Source: Viridothelium virens
Lineage: Eukaryota > Ascomycota > Dothideomycetes > Trypetheliales > Trypetheliaceae
DNA: 64,000 nt
Direction: 5' to 3'
Assembly (NCBI GenBank): GCA_010094025.1
Contig: ML991837.1
Location: forward strand, 102,912 to 166,911
Each line of letters opens with the position of its first letter. Position 1 is the stretch's first letter. This document shows positions 21,508-32,611 of the stretch, piece after piece. The position numbers and the translations under genes were made by a program. The notes beneath the pieces were generated by a model. That model saw only the letters and a program-made list of their open reading frames with translations. It was not told the DNA's origin and made no database searches.

Positions 21508-22908
21508 TCAATGACGGCTACTCGCGGCAATCCCGGCCGAATTGTTACTTGGAGGACTCCCTGCAACTTCAGTTGGATTGTCGCTCGAAATACCAAATCG
21601 CTTCACAGGCTGGTAGCTATCAATCCTCGGCTCCAGAACGAGCGGCCACGTCGTGTTGAATTCAGGACCCTCGAACGGTTCAACACTCTGAAAGTAATCG
21701 CCCCATAGGGGGCCGGCAGCCCAGTAAGACCACCCGAAGAAGTTTTGATGATTCTCAAGCCAAGAGAACGTGTTGTTCAAGGCTTCAAAGCAGAGCTGAT
21801 TTGAACCTGCGCCTATCTCGCTCAGAAAGGCAGTGAAGTTGTTCTCCTCGAGCCACTGAGTGACAAGAACAAGGTTCTGTGGACCAAAATCTGCGCTCAC
21901 GCATGTATTGTGGGTTCCGCTGAAGTCAAAGTCCAGGTACTGTATGTGTTAGCATGATCTCTCCTCGAAGAAATACTGAGATCAATCTATGAATGGGAAG
22001 ACTACTCACTAGGTGCATGTCGAACGCAAAGTTGTCGAAGGGATCATATATGTTCCCCAACACATCCGAATTCGGCGTCGAGCCTGGTATCAACCCGTTG
22101 CCACTCGAGTTCGTCCAGATCTCCGCATTCGTATAGCCATTTCCAGGTACCAACACTAATTGTCCTGCTCCTGCGTCTCTTATCCCATCCAAAGCCGCCT
22201 GATCATCCTTCAAGATCAGCTCGGTCGACATATTGTGTGGCTCATTCATGATGCCGAAGATAACGTTCGGGTTGTAGCGAAACCGACCCGCCAACTCGTT
22301 CCAGAAGTCGCCAAACTGTTCCGTCGTGGCGGCATTGGGGTCAGACGTGTTGCCGATGACACTCCCACTATTAGGCTGCATGCTGGGATCGTTGTAGCGC
22401 ATGTAGTTGTGAGGATCAATGATGGCATATGAGCCACGTTCGGTAATGAAGTCGATGGCATCTTGGTAGAGAGAGAAGTACGTTTCATTGAACTTGCGAC
22501 CTAGGCCGTATGAAAGGGGACACATGCGCTCCTAAAGAGAGACTCATCAGTCCAAAACTGTGAACAAGCTCATGACGGGTTTCCGCGAAAATTCGTCCCC
22601 AGCAATGTTTGGTTTTCGATGCCATGGGTACTAACCAGCAGAAACGTCACACGGAACACGTTGACACCGTGGTCGATGAAGTACTGAACGTTGGACTGAT
22701 TTATGAATTGATAGTCCACTCCAAAAGCTCCTGGCAATTGAGTAGTGCCAAACTCTCCGCCCGCTTATTGCGTTGTGTCAGCTGCTCTGTGTTCATCGTC
22801 ACAATGCGGGGACAGCATACATTCATTGACTCCTGCATATATGATCTTTGATTTACAGAATTGGAGCAGGGTTATCAGGTAGACTGTAAAAAGAAAAAGC
22901 AAATACAT
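21508..22908 (-). CDS. Secreted glycoside hydrolase family 5 endoglucanase
   Basis: It is expected to cut beta-1,4-glucan chains internally outside the cell. Exons 22908-22821, 22763-22636, 22531-22010 and 21939-21508 give 389 residues. The first codons encode a hydrophobic signal peptide (MYLLFLFTVYLITLLQFC). The GH5 motifs follow: YAGVNESGGEFG, GVNVFRVTFL, ERMCPLSYGLG, DPHNYMRYND, the acid/base Glu in GIMNEPHNM, DMHLYLDFDFSGTH and the nucleophile Glu in FLSEIGAGSN. Most relatives have DMHQY where this protein has DMHLY. The C-terminus is a short Ser/Asn-rich tail without a cellulose-binding module. Introns are in places usual for eg1-type enzymes of subfamily GH5_5. Confidence 0.92.
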
Positions 22909-24156
22909 AGTGCCCAAATATGGATAGCAAGAAAGTAAGACCACCTCGTCAGAGCGCTTACCACGAGTCTTTCAGTTCGGAGCTCGAGGATCTTCAGATA
23001 CTTATAATGGCTAATCGCCAAATAAACGACATATGACGAATAACCAGCATATTAGACTAGCCGGGACGATGAATTCCGCACCTGCTCTTTGGATGCATTT
23101 CCATGTGTCATAAACGTATCGATTGATGGGATTGAATAGACCGATCTACCCTTTCCACCTCGTGTGCTAGAGGCCATAGGCCACTGTGAGATCTGCTCTG
23201 ATGATACCAATGTCTTTGACGCAAAGTCCTATACGTGAGAACAACTTATGCATCGACGTCTATCAAAGGTGCCCAAAGGCGCATTTCCTTCATCTTCCAT
23301 ACTTTCTCCTCAGCGGGTGGGCTTTAGGCTATTTCTGTGTCTGCGGAAAGCGTCACCAATGCCGATACATCCGAGATGAAAGCTCTGCATCTGTACTTTT
23401 AGGTACTATCGAAATTTCATCTCAATTACGTACCCCATTTCCTGAGAACAAGAAGCCTTCGCTCTTGCGCAAGGGTACCAATGTGCAGTGGTCTGTACGC
23501 CACGCTAGGAAAGGTTCTCAAAAAGGAGGGACTCGATGGCAGCACCGTGAAATCGGTCGCGTTTTCCTCATAGCATGCTTACAATGGCAACACGCTCTAA
23601 GTGAAGGGTGCAAACGCCCTTCGCTCGATTCCGAACCGCTACAGGAGTATCGGACTTTTCAGGCTACCTGCCGAGAAAGCTATTTCAATGAGAGTAGCAG
23701 ATGCAATGTCAGGGGGCGATAAGAAATGGCGGTCATGGGAAGGCCTTTTGTCAATGATTAGCGGATATCATGACTCTGAATCGTTCAAATGATCTCAATA
23801 CGATACGGGGAGTGAAATGAAAGTGCTCAATGAAAAGAGCTTCTGTTGTTCTGAGCTATCGAATGGCCGTCGACATGTCTCGGGACTCCTTGGTACAATA
23901 CCTAAAGTACTGCCTCAGTTAAAACCAAAGCTGCTAAGTTATATTCACTTGGAAACTTTCTCTTCCCTCTATTGACCTCAAGCGCTTGTTCAGAACATCA
24001 AGCGTACTTGGGATACTCGAGACAGGTCTGGCAACAGAATATGTGCTAATGAGTTATATGGTCATTATATCGTAGCCTATGAGCGAAACTGCTCTCTTCT
24101 GGCCTAGCTTTACAGATCGCATGCAAAAGCAGGCACCGTGTATCATCTTCTCAATT
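22909..24156. promoter_or_regulatory. Upstream region of the GH5 gene
   Basis: This 1.25 kb lies between two minus-strand genes. A 178-codon open frame on plus (23186-23722) shows no domain, signal peptide or splice logic, and I do not treat it as a gene. The rest has nothing recognisable. Confidence 0.45.
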
Positions 24157-26258
24157 TTAAGAGTCGGCTTTTGTTGCATTTGGCATCTTGAACTCCTGTT
24201 CGGCCATCTTCCTGGCCTCTGCCTCTTTCTCCTGCTTTTTCTTCGCTTCTTCCTCTTCCTCCACCGCCTTTTCCGCCTTTAATTGTGCCTTCAATTCCTT
24301 CTCAGCTTCCAATCTGGCTTGCCGTATTTCTTCTTCCTTGGCTTTCTCGACCTCGTTCTTCTTCTTGTCTTCTAGGGCCTCTACCTTTTCAGAAAGCAGA
24401 GCATGAGCCTGTCTCAGTTCATCGATGGAGTCTTTGACTTCGCTCTTTTTCCACGAAGACTGAAGTACGAGCTCTTTCAACCGTGAAAGTTTCTCATCAG
24501 TTTCAGTTATCTCATTTTCTACCTCAGAAGTCCCCGTATATTTCATGGTGGTATCTTGGGCTTTGAAGATGGCGTCTTGGGCCTCCTTCATGAGGACTTT
24601 ATTGGCCCTTTCCGCTTGCTCATTCAATGGTTTCATGGCCTGGTATTTGAGTGGTTAGCGAAATGATATTCATGGATTCAGAATACCTTGTAAGGGCGAA
24701 CCTCTTGTAGTTTCTGCAATTCTTCTTCAATCCTGTCCGGTTCCTCTCTTGATTCTTCCTTCTCCATAACATCCTTCAAATGATTCCGCCCCTCCACTAA
24801 TTTCTCCTTCTCTTCTTCTGACAGTCTCTCTTCAAATTCTCCTAACCGCTTCTCAACCAACTCCTCCATATCCTTCACTCTCGCCTTCACATTCTCCAAA
24901 CGTTTCCTTCTGGCATCCTTCTCCACCGCAACCTCAGTCCAAAAGTCCCTTACTTCCATCGGATACGACGTCTGTTTGTACTCAATTTCCCAATCCGGCA
25001 AATGTTGCTCTGCCCGGTTCAACCAATACCGCATCCTCGCTTCGCGATCCCCGACACCCGCAAAATGCACCAAGAAGTCCCCCCTCCGCACTTGGAACGG
25101 CGCCAGCGTCTCATTGTGCTCTCCCTGATACGCATTAAACCACCGCTGTGGCGCCTTCACCAGATTCCGCGCAAACCGCCGCTCCTTGAGCAACTCATCC
25201 ATAGCACTCTGATCACGAAATAGCAGGAAGAAGTCTGGCTTGTAGTGTGGGAACGCGAGCACGGCACTCAGCAGTTGCACGCTCCACTGACACACGCGGA
25301 TCGCGAAGACGCCGTTGTTCAGGCCGTTCCAGTCGTGCACAACGACAAGGTTAATGTCGTCGAACTCGCCCGTCTCGGGCGGCAAAAACGCCGAGATCGG
25401 AATATAGGGATTGAGTAAGACGGTGTCGGCATCCATCCAGAAGAGCCATTCAAGGCGCTCAACCGGTGGACGGGCGAGCTCGCGGAGGATCAGGGCGAGG
25501 ATCCAGGCGGGCTTTGTCCAGACGTCGTCAAGAATGGATTGTCGGTTGATGTACAGGGGATAGTTGTGCAATTGATTGTGGGCATCGTGGCTACGAAGGG
25601 CGCGCTCGTAGACGGGATTGTAATTGAAGGAGATGGTGCATTTGGCGATACGGGGGGCAGATCTGTAGAGGGACGAGCCGGGAGGGGCGTCTAGAGAGTC
25701 ACCCAGAGTGTAGTTGACAGCAGAAGACGTCTCGTTGAGGATGGAAGATGTGGTGTTAACTGTTGTCTCGTTTCTGATATCATGACGCCATGGTACTGGA
25801 TTGTGGCTGTCTGCGAAGTTGCTTCCCCAAGAACTTGGGTACCATGTTGACAGCTTATTAGAAAGACTCTTCTGCCAGTTCGTGATCAAATGTTTCTTTC
25901 TGGCTTTCGGAATAGGGCCAGTCTCTGGTTTATTTCCATACGCATCTGTCATGCTATCAGCCTCGCTGGGATGCCTCCACGCAGCGTCCTCGCCGACGAC
26001 TGGATCGATCATCACTGCTTCGGCTTCCAATGGCTTTCTCTCCCATCTCGCTTCGGTGTTATCAGTCACGTCGACCAGTGAGGAAGGGTCATCGGGGGGT
26101 CCCAATAAGCTAGTCATCGTGAAGCCAGCGATTATGCACACGAGAGATAGTGCAAGAACTTTCAAGCGCGCAGACATGCATGGTCCAACACCCCGAGTCC
26201 GCTGCAAGACCCAGGTAGGTATGACTGGGGAAGGCGTCCGGGTGCGTGCTTGTTGCAT
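24157..26258 (-). CDS. GT34 (GMA12/MNN10) galactosyl- or mannosyltransferase with C-terminal coiled coil
   Basis: A type II Golgi membrane protein expected to add alpha-linked galactose or mannose to N- or O-glycans. Exons 26258-24687 and 24639-24157 give 684 residues. One transmembrane anchor (KVLALSLVCIIAGFTMTSLL) lies near residues 34-53. The GT34 catalytic region runs from about 205 to 440 with the metal-binding DAD motif at 276-278 (FWMDADTVLLNP), then NNGVFAIR, DQSAMDELL and FLVHFAGVGDR. Unusually, about 240 residues after the domain are a charged, Glu/Lys-rich coiled coil (MEELVEKRLGEFEERLSEEE, then EKAKEEEIRQARLEAEKEL). An internal Met at 26177 (MSARLKV) would place the anchor closer to the N-terminus and may be the true start. 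The donor and partner sugars cannot be told. Confidence 0.88.
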
Positions 26259-26567
26259 ATTTCGAATATACGTTCATGAAGTCGTGATTCGAGATATCGT
26301 GGATCATCAAAGCGCCGAGTGCACTTAGCAAGGTGTAATTGCTGCTCCTTGTGGACCACCTACTGTGACACATAGTCCCTGGATTTCGCACATCGTGTCA
26401 TTTCGAGCAATGTTTACATTCCTGGGTCGACCGCCTGTAAGGGGCGCCATACCGCATATCCTCCTTACAAATTTATTAAAGAGTGTGGGTGAGGTCAGTC
26501 TCTGTGACACGATACGATCATTCCTAAAATATACGCTGCTACTACCGTAGAATGGAGCATCACTTCA
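26259..26567. other. Short intergenic spacer
   Basis: This roughly 310-bp stretch lies upstream of the GT34 start and downstream of the kappa GST. I see nothing distinct in it apart from the microsatellite that follows. Confidence 0.4.
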
Positions 26568-26602
26568 TCTTTCTTTCTTTCTTTCTTTTTCTTTTTTTTT
26601 TG
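26568..26602. repeat. CTTT/poly-T microsatellite
   Basis: Five or so CTTT units run into a T tract. The repeat ends one base past the stop codon of the kappa GST gene, on its 3' UTR side. Confidence 0.8.
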
Positions 26603-26603
26603 G

Positions 26604-27563
26604 TCACAACTTCGACTGCTTCGATAGAGAAATATCAGACCAATCAAGGCCAAGAAATTGCCACATGTAATGAAACCTGCGCCAAGGAATTAATGACCCC
26701 TTCGTCCGTCCTTCGCACTTCGCACGGACTCACCTATCACTACCAAAGAAGGGTTCTGTCGTTCCTTGGGAATTTCGAACAAAGTACCAAGGAGCCCCAA
26801 AGGCGCCACGCTCAACCAAAAAGTTGGTGTTGTCCTTCAGTTTCTGCTTATATTCTGGCGAGTTCCCCGCAGCAAGAATCGTCTCGACCTCTTGTGGGCT
26901 GAAGTGCCGCGCAAGAGCCTGGGATAATTGGCTCGGCTGACTGATATCCATATGCTGCTTCCATAAACAGATCCACAATTCCACGAAGCCGATCTCGAAT
27001 TTGTCCGATGGATAGTGCTCTTTGATATATGTCATGCAACGTTGCGGCTACGTCAATCGTCAACCTCGCCAAATTAAGTTAACTAATTAGGCCTCCAAGA
27101 AAGGGACGTTACCAAAATGGAGAGAATTGGAAAGAAGGGCGGTGATTTAAGGCCCGTCTGTCCAAAGTATTGCAGGGCCCGAGCCATGTCGTAGTTTCCG
27201 TACACTCGTTTTGCCGGCAAGGTCCATGGCGGTTTATTACCTTGTTTGAGTGAGAACGAAATAGATGTTATTCTTGGATGGCTTGCTTACCGCTGCCTTG
27301 ATTTATACCTCCAAGGAATATTGGATGGAACCTAGAGAGAAGCAAATCGTCATTGACTACCCGTTGTAGTATCAGTCGAATGCCAAATCTCACTCAACTT
27401 CGACACCTTGCTCGGCAAGAGCTTTTCGGTTCTTCAGTAGATAATGAAAAGCCAGGTATGAATAAAAGGACGCTTCATGGCAGTGGTTGGTTAGTTGCTA
27501 CGCAAGGAAGAAGGTGACCCGAGACAGACTGCAGTCAAAGTACGCGTCAATTTTGGCGTTCAT
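26604..27563 (-). CDS. Peroxisomal glutathione S-transferase kappa
   Basis: Kappa GSTs are DsbA-fold enzymes of peroxisomes and mitochondria that act on glutathione with hydroperoxides or haloarenes. Six exons (27563-27530, 27472-27394, 27331-27291, 27240-27113, 27047-26734, 26676-26604) sum to 669 nt, giving 222 residues, the family length. The N-terminal beta strand with catalytic Ser reads AYFDCTSFYSYLAFHYL. It is followed by FHPIFLGGI, NKPPWTLPAK, the helical insert, and the thioredoxin-fold cis-Pro region GAFGAPWYFVRN, then FFGSDRFHYMWQFLG. The last three residues are SKL, a canonical PTS1. The first intron is the least certain (GTCTGT donor, AAG acceptor, CTAAC branch site). The start lies 384 bp from a divergent SDR gene that also carries PTS1. 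Confidence 0.9.
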
Positions 27564-27947
27564 TCCGAACACTTGACACAATCCACGATTTTCTGAGACC
27601 ACTTATGCCTTAATTAGTATGAAGTTCAGTCTCCAAGATATATACTATGGAAGATTACTGGCGCAGTCCCCATCGCAGTTGTAGAGTAGAGTAGCAGCTG
27701 GCTGCGGGCTCAAGCCGAGGCTTCAAGTCTGGCACGCAAGAGCGAACAACAAACTCGGTACTGTATCAGTAATCGCGAATATGACCATGTATCGACTCCG
27801 AGGTCCACGGCAAATGATGTGACTTTCACTTCTCGATGCATAAAATTGCTCACGACTTCCAATGGAATTCAAATACCTCGGGAGAGATGCGTAAAGCTTG
27901 CTTGCAGGTGGGTTGTTTCGTGCAGACCACACCTCGAGGCCTTCGAA
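27564..27947. promoter_or_regulatory. Bidirectional promoter with three CCTCGG/CCGAGG elements
   Basis: This 384-bp spacer drives the kappa GST leftward and the SDR rightward. CCGAGG occurs at 27715-27720 and 27798-27803, and CCTCGG at 27876-27881. This hexamer is the FarA/FarB fatty-acid response element in Aspergillus. With equal base frequencies one would expect about one per 2 kb on both strands together, so three in 384 bp is a cluster. Confidence 0.65.
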
Positions 27948-29026
27948 ATGTCACCAAAGAAAGTTGCGCTCATAGTCGGAGCATCGAGAGGTATTGGACG
28001 GCAAATTGCCATCGACCTCGCGCGTAACGGCTACGCAGGTAAGCTGCCACCTCCTTTCAGCAGTTGGATAGTTGGACTCACCGTAAATCAAGTTGTCGTT
28101 GCTGCTAAAAGCACGTCGGAAGCGTCGAAAGCCAAGCCATTCCCACCCGATCCTAATTCTCCCCAGTCAACAATAAGCACTGTCCAGCGTGAGATTCGTG
28201 AGGCCGGTGGAGAGGCAACAGCTATAGCTGTGGATACAAGAGACTATGAAAGTGTACAACACATGGTTGACGAAGCCGTCAGCATATATGGTGGTCTAGA
28301 CGTCTTAATCTACAACTCGGGCGCAATCTGGTGGGCCTCTATAGAGAACACGCCAATGAGAAGGTTTAAACTGATGCAACGCGTCAATGCTGAGGGACTG
28401 TATGGGACGATCCAAGCAGCTCTCCCGCATTTCAAGAACAATGGATGGAAGGGGAGAATCATAGTTGTTAGCCCACCTATCTACTCGCGGTTTTTTCGAG
28501 GAAAAACAGCGTACGCTATGGGCAAGGTTGGCATGAGTGTCTTGACAAAGGGTCTTGCGATGGACTTTGAAAGAGATGGGAGGGCGCAAATGTCAATTAC
28601 TAGCATTTGGCCCGCTACAGTAAGTTAGAGCGTCATATGATTATGGCATCTCAATTGACGAAGGGCGAGGCCATTCAATCTGGAGCGACTCGGGATCCTG
28701 ATATCACTGCCGAGCTGCGCAAACCCGTGAGAGACCCACCTTTACTGTCAACCATGATTGAAAACTAAGCTCGACAGACTATCTTTTCGGATGCGATTAT
28801 GACCATGCTTGACGCCCCACCAGATCGCGTGAATGGCCATCTTGAGCTTGATGAAGATTTCCTTCGCGAATATTCTCACATCGAAGACTTTTCCAAGTAT
28901 GCCGTGGTTGCAGGGGCCACTCCAAGACGGATCATGCCGGCACGATTTCCAGTTCTGGAGGTTGCGGAACAGGACGATGAAGGCAGACGAGTTGACAGTA
29001 CAAAACGGGCATCTGCAAAGCTTTGA
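27948..29026 (+). CDS. Peroxisomal short-chain dehydrogenase, HSDL2-like
   Basis: An NAD(P)-dependent oxidoreductase of the SDR family, closest in layout to the dehydrogenase part of HSDL2, a peroxisomal protein linked to fatty-acid metabolism in animals. Exons 27948-28038, 28093-28619, 28670-28726 and 28778-29026 give 307 residues. The cofactor loop is GASRGIGRQIA, the structural motif YNSGA, and the catalytic Ser, Tyr and Lys lie in VVSPPIYS and AYAMGK. IWPATAIQSGAT and DAIMTML follow the HSDL2 pattern. The last three residues are AKL, a valid PTS1. No SCP2 domain is present, unlike animal HSDL2. The start MSPKKVALIVG begins directly with the first strand. Upstream in-frame codons exist, but they lie in the promoter. 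Confidence 0.9.
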
Positions 29027-29495
29027 GGAGCCAGTAGCATAGGAGAAGCCTGAGTAACATATGCTTTCATGTTAGTAACTCTCTACACATCGCAAAACCG
29101 ACTGGAGTGCGTGGTTAAGTCACTGGGTTATCTTTCCTTGGCGCGAAACAGCCAAGCGGCAGGCGTTCGTGCTGAAAGAACAAATGCCCATCACATTCAG
29201 TCATTAATCCTTTTTTTTCTCTAAATATAATTGTAGCCAGGAAATCCTGCTCCTGGGTCTCCTTGTTTACAGACGTCCCAAAGGGGGCACATGTTCAACA
29301 TTCCGAAAATTCCAGATCTACATTCCAACGACTTGAAGATGAAATCAACAAGATGTGCTAACCTTATAATGGTCCACAATCGAACCTCCAGAGTTGCCGG
29401 AGAGACTGTTGCCGCAGTCACTCGTTCTCCCTGAAAAGGTTTCACCGCTTCCTGCTAGATTGCTGCGGGTCAGATTAACGCCTGGAATCAAAACT
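29027..29495. promoter_or_regulatory. Intergenic spacer before the WSC gene
   Basis: This 470-bp spacer holds the SDR 3' end and the WSC gene promoter. It has a T-rich run near 29210-29220. An in-frame upstream ATG at 29394 would add 34 charged residues before the signal peptide and is not favoured. Confidence 0.4.
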
Positions 29496-31664
29496 ATGCG
29501 CGCGTTGTTGGCTGTCTGGTTTCTGAAATGCGCAGCCTCTGTCAATGCGCAAGGTAATCTTGCTACGGCGCAGCCAAAATGCGCATCCTTTCCTCAGGTT
29601 TACAGTGGTTGCTACAGCACTTCACCATTTGCACATTCTGGATTCACTTGGGATCTTTCTGTGAATACGCCTCCTCGGAATTGGCCCGGATACACCTCCA
29701 CGACCAATATTACTGTAGACTTGTGTCTTACTGCATGCCGTGGACACGGTTTTAGATGGAGCTCGCTTGATGGAGACCCCAGCACTGGCCAAGTTTGCTA
29801 TTGCTCGTTGTATGCACCTACTAGTGCACCGACAGTTGACAGTTCTAACAACACCACGGCGAACACGTGCCATTTAACACCCCGAATCTCAAACGGTTGC
29901 GCGGGCAATCGAAATGAGTATTGCGGTAGCGCCAATGGAGCGGATGTCTACGAAGATCCATCCTTTAGCAATACATCCTCAAACGCTTCTGGCTATAATT
30001 ACCTTGCATGTTTCACCAATTCTGGAAGAAATCCTATCAGCTATGTGCTGGAAACGACCGTGACTTCAAATGCATGTCTTTCATTTTGTGCAGCGGGTAA
30101 TTGGCCATATGCCTTTTTACTAGGAGCTGATGGCTCGTCGCAAAATTGTGGATGCGGCACGGAGATTCAATCCAATTATCAGGCCGTCGAATCTGATTGC
30201 TCAACAACCTGCAATTCTAGCGCTGCGACGAAGTGTGGAGGCACACTCCGAACAAGCGTCTACCTTAATTCGGCACTCCAGGGTTGTTTTGCCCCTAATA
30301 TACCTGGGAGATCTGCAGGTTCAACGTACAATGGTCCTGTCGGAGGCATTGGTCAAGCATCGTCTTCATCCGCATCAACACCAGCATCAGCAGGAGAGAC
30401 CTGGGCAAGTACAGGAAATAGTAACGGACCGCAGTACATTACCATCACGCAAACCCAATCCGCATCGACTATCACAGAAACTACTACGTACTACAACGGA
30501 GAAACCCGAACCGTCACTGCTACGACAACGGCAACAGCTGCGCTGTTTCCTACAACTTCATTACGAGGAGATCTTCCAACCTCTAACCCTTCGCAATCGT
30601 CGGTGACTGTACAGACTCTCAGTGTTTCATTCATCGGTGCAAGTGTACCGCTGGCTGCCAGCAGTACATTCTCGTTGCTCATTTCTAGCCTTGGCGTGCC
30701 AGGCGCAAGTACCTCCACAATTTCGTTACCCCTTACATTATTTTCGACTTCCATTCCTGGATTTCCAAGCTCTGCCACCATTAGAAGCATTCCATCCCTG
30801 CTGCTCTCCGCAAGCAGTCGTTCGGCTCTAAACACAGCTATTCCTCCACTAAACCAGACTGCAGCGTTGCCAAGTATAGCTTCGCCACTATCAAGTGCTA
30901 CGGCGATTCCCACTTCTCCATCGTGTCCAGGCAGTAACGACACCACGTACACTACTAGATCTGGGAATTCTTACCTCATCTTATGCAATATGGACAGTAA
31001 TACTGCAGTTATATCTAACCTTACTTCTGCCAGTTTGGGCGACTGTGTCAACAGCTGTGACCTGACCCCTGGTTGTGCGGCCGTCGCTTATGACAGTTCT
31101 GGTCGAACATGCGCAACGAAATCTAACAGCACTCAAGTGGTCATGTTTTCAGGCTCTCTCCATATCTATGCGACTTTAATAACAGCACAATCTCCAGCTG
31201 AGACCTTCACGCCCTCCTCGTCCAGCGCAACGTCTGTTTCGAGCAACTCGGCCGCAAGCCTGAGTGCATCGCTTCCGTTCGCGAATCTGACTTTGTCTAT
31301 TCCCTCACTCAGCTCAAGTCTCACTGCTCTGAGCATCACTTCGCTATCTCTGTCGACCACTCCCACAAGTCTGAATTCTGCCGCGCCGTCCCTCAATTTG
31401 ACTCTTCCATCTTCTTTGACGGGATTAACTGCATCGTTGTTCAGTCCGAGCGGTACCACCGTGATCATATCCACTCTAGGCCCATCTCTTTCATCCACTG
31501 GCTCCACGTTTACTCTGCCATCTTCATCTCTCTCCAGCGGCAGAATAGGGAATGTGACGATGCCGACGAGTTTGCTGAATCCTACCGGGTTGTTTGTGAC
31601 GCCATCCGTGAGTATCACACCATGTTCGGGTGCATCTACCGTGACGATCACGGCTTCATCCTAG
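29496..31664 (+). CDS. Secreted WSC-domain cell-surface protein
   Basis: A 722-residue single-exon extracellular protein likely to bind wall glucans or other surface carbohydrates. A signal peptide (MRALLAVWFLKCAASVNAQ) is followed by two Cys-rich WSC-type modules. The first starts at VYSGCYSTSPF, with CLTACRGHGFRWSSL and CYCS; the second starts at YLACFTNSGRNP, with CLSFCAAGNWPYAFL and CGCG. A Ser/Thr/Pro-rich stalk follows, then a PAN/Apple-like Cys module (SLGDCVNSCDLTPGCAAVAY) near 500-560, and another long Ser/Thr-rich stretch. There is no hydrophobic tail, so no GPI anchor or membrane span is apparent and it is probably wall-bound or released. The stalks are likely heavily O-mannosylated. 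Confidence 0.85.
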   Translation: MRALLAVWFLKCAASVNAQGNLATAQPKCASFPQVYSGCYSTSPFAHSGFTWDLSVNTPPRNWPGYTSTTNITVDLCLTACRGHGFRWSSLDGDPSTGQVCYCSLYAPTSAPTVDSSNNTTANTCHLTPRISNGCAGNRNEYCGSANGADVYEDPSFSNTSSNASGYNYLACFTNSGRNPISYVLETTVTSNACLSFCAAGNWPYAFLLGADGSSQNCGCGTEIQSNYQAVESDCSTTCNSSAATKCGGTLRTSVYLNSALQGCFAPNIPGRSAGSTYNGPVGGIGQASSSSASTPASAGETWASTGNSNGPQYITITQTQSASTITETTTYYNGETRTVTATTTATAALFPTTSLRGDLPTSNPSQSSVTVQTLSVSFIGASVPLAASSTFSLLISSLGVPGASTSTISLPLTLFSTSIPGFPSSATIRSIPSLLLSASSRSALNTAIPPLNQTAALPSIASPLSSATAIPTSPSCPGSNDTTYTTRSGNSYLILCNMDSNTAVISNLTSASLGDCVNSCDLTPGCAAVAYDSSGRTCATKSNSTQVVMFSGSLHIYATLITAQSPAETFTPSSSSATSVSSNSAASLSASLPFANLTLSIPSLSSSLTALSITSLSLSTTPTSLNSAAPSLNLTLPSSLTGLTASLFSPSGTTVIISTLGPSLSSTGSTFTLPSSSLSSGRIGNVTMPTSLLNPTGLFVTPSVSITPCSGASTVTITASS

Positions 31665-32135
31665 AGAGGCTCGTCGGGATTTACAATGGTGGATGGGTTG
31701 CGTATAGCGGGGCGGCATCGGCCTTCGTAAGTTGTTGTAATTTGTAGGGCGCGATTATGATGTGTGCGGATAGGACTGATCATCTTCATCGGGTCTATCA
31801 GTAGATGCTCAATTTTCCGTCTGCTGGCGTCTATAGCATGTCTATCTATCAATTAAATGCAAAAGGCATCTGTACCTGAATTGGTCTTTTGCGAGCTGGC
31901 GCTCCGATATGCAAACGCAGTCAATACAGCGAAACGTATCCGCGGGGTCTTGGACAGCCGTTGCGACAGCACCATGACCTGGTCGGTGGGACCTATCTTG
32001 TCGACCCTGGTGAAGTATCTTGGGTTGGCGTTACCTTCTAGACCCTCCACTGGATTCCTTAAAACAAAAGCCTCTCCTATGGATCGTGTTCAAATTTAAG
32101 GAACGTCGAGAGTATTGCTACGTCGAAGCGACATA

Positions 32136-32420
32136 CTATATTTTGAACTTCGCAATTTCTTCCGCACCCTCAAGGTTCGAAGTGCTGTGTTCAATGTAGG
32201 TACCTAGGTAGGTACAGAACACATTGTCATTGTACCGAGACCTCGGATCGAACCCTTCCTCGCAGGAGATTATCGAAACATTCAGCCACAAATTAGCTGT
32301 CATGGTCTTGTGCTCGCTTATCGTAAGTGGTATATCGTCCGCGGTGGCTGATCCACTCAAGTCCCTCTTCCCCAGTCTCCCGCCGCAGGCGGAAAGTATG
32401 ATGAAAAGAAAAGTTGGCAT
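32136..32420 (-). CDS. Possible small secreted protein (94 aa), weak
   Basis: This open frame begins MPTFLFIILSACGGRLGKR, which reads as a short signal peptide followed by a Lys-Arg site of the kind cut by Kex2. The mature part would be about 75 residues with two Cys. I recognise no family. A CCAAT/bZIP/E-box motif cluster lies 190-220 bp upstream in the right direction, which is mild support for transcription. It could equally be chance, because the translation context of the ATG is weak and there is no splice evidence. Confidence 0.25.
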   Translation of the reverse strand: MPTFLFIILSACGGRLGKRDLSGSATADDIPLTISEHKTMTANLWLNVSIISCEEGFDPRSRYNDNVFCTYLGTYIEHSTSNLEGAEEIAKFKI

Positions 32421-32611
32421 GAAAGACAGAGATTCCCTGCGGGCCAGAAGGCCAACAGAAGCATTCTGACAAGGTACTTTTTAATTATCAACGACGGGAC
32501 CTCGCACGAAACCTCACTGATCTCTGGAATGCCTGAGCGCTGGGACGGGAAGAGAAGGGAGAGGTGCTGGGCTGGGGACACGAAGTGCTTTTACGGCTGC
32601 AAGCAGCGCTA

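Noticed and set aside
23186-23722. 178-codon ORF upstream of GH5
   Set aside because: No domain, no signal peptide, no splice pattern; likely chance.
21508-26258. GH5, GT34 and neighbours as a secondary-metabolite cluster
   Set aside because: No PKS, NRPS, terpene synthase or P450 in the window.
32238-32262. B-box-like GGGTTCGATCCG (minus strand) as a tRNA
   Set aside because: The T-arm does not pair and no acceptor or anticodon arm can be drawn around it.
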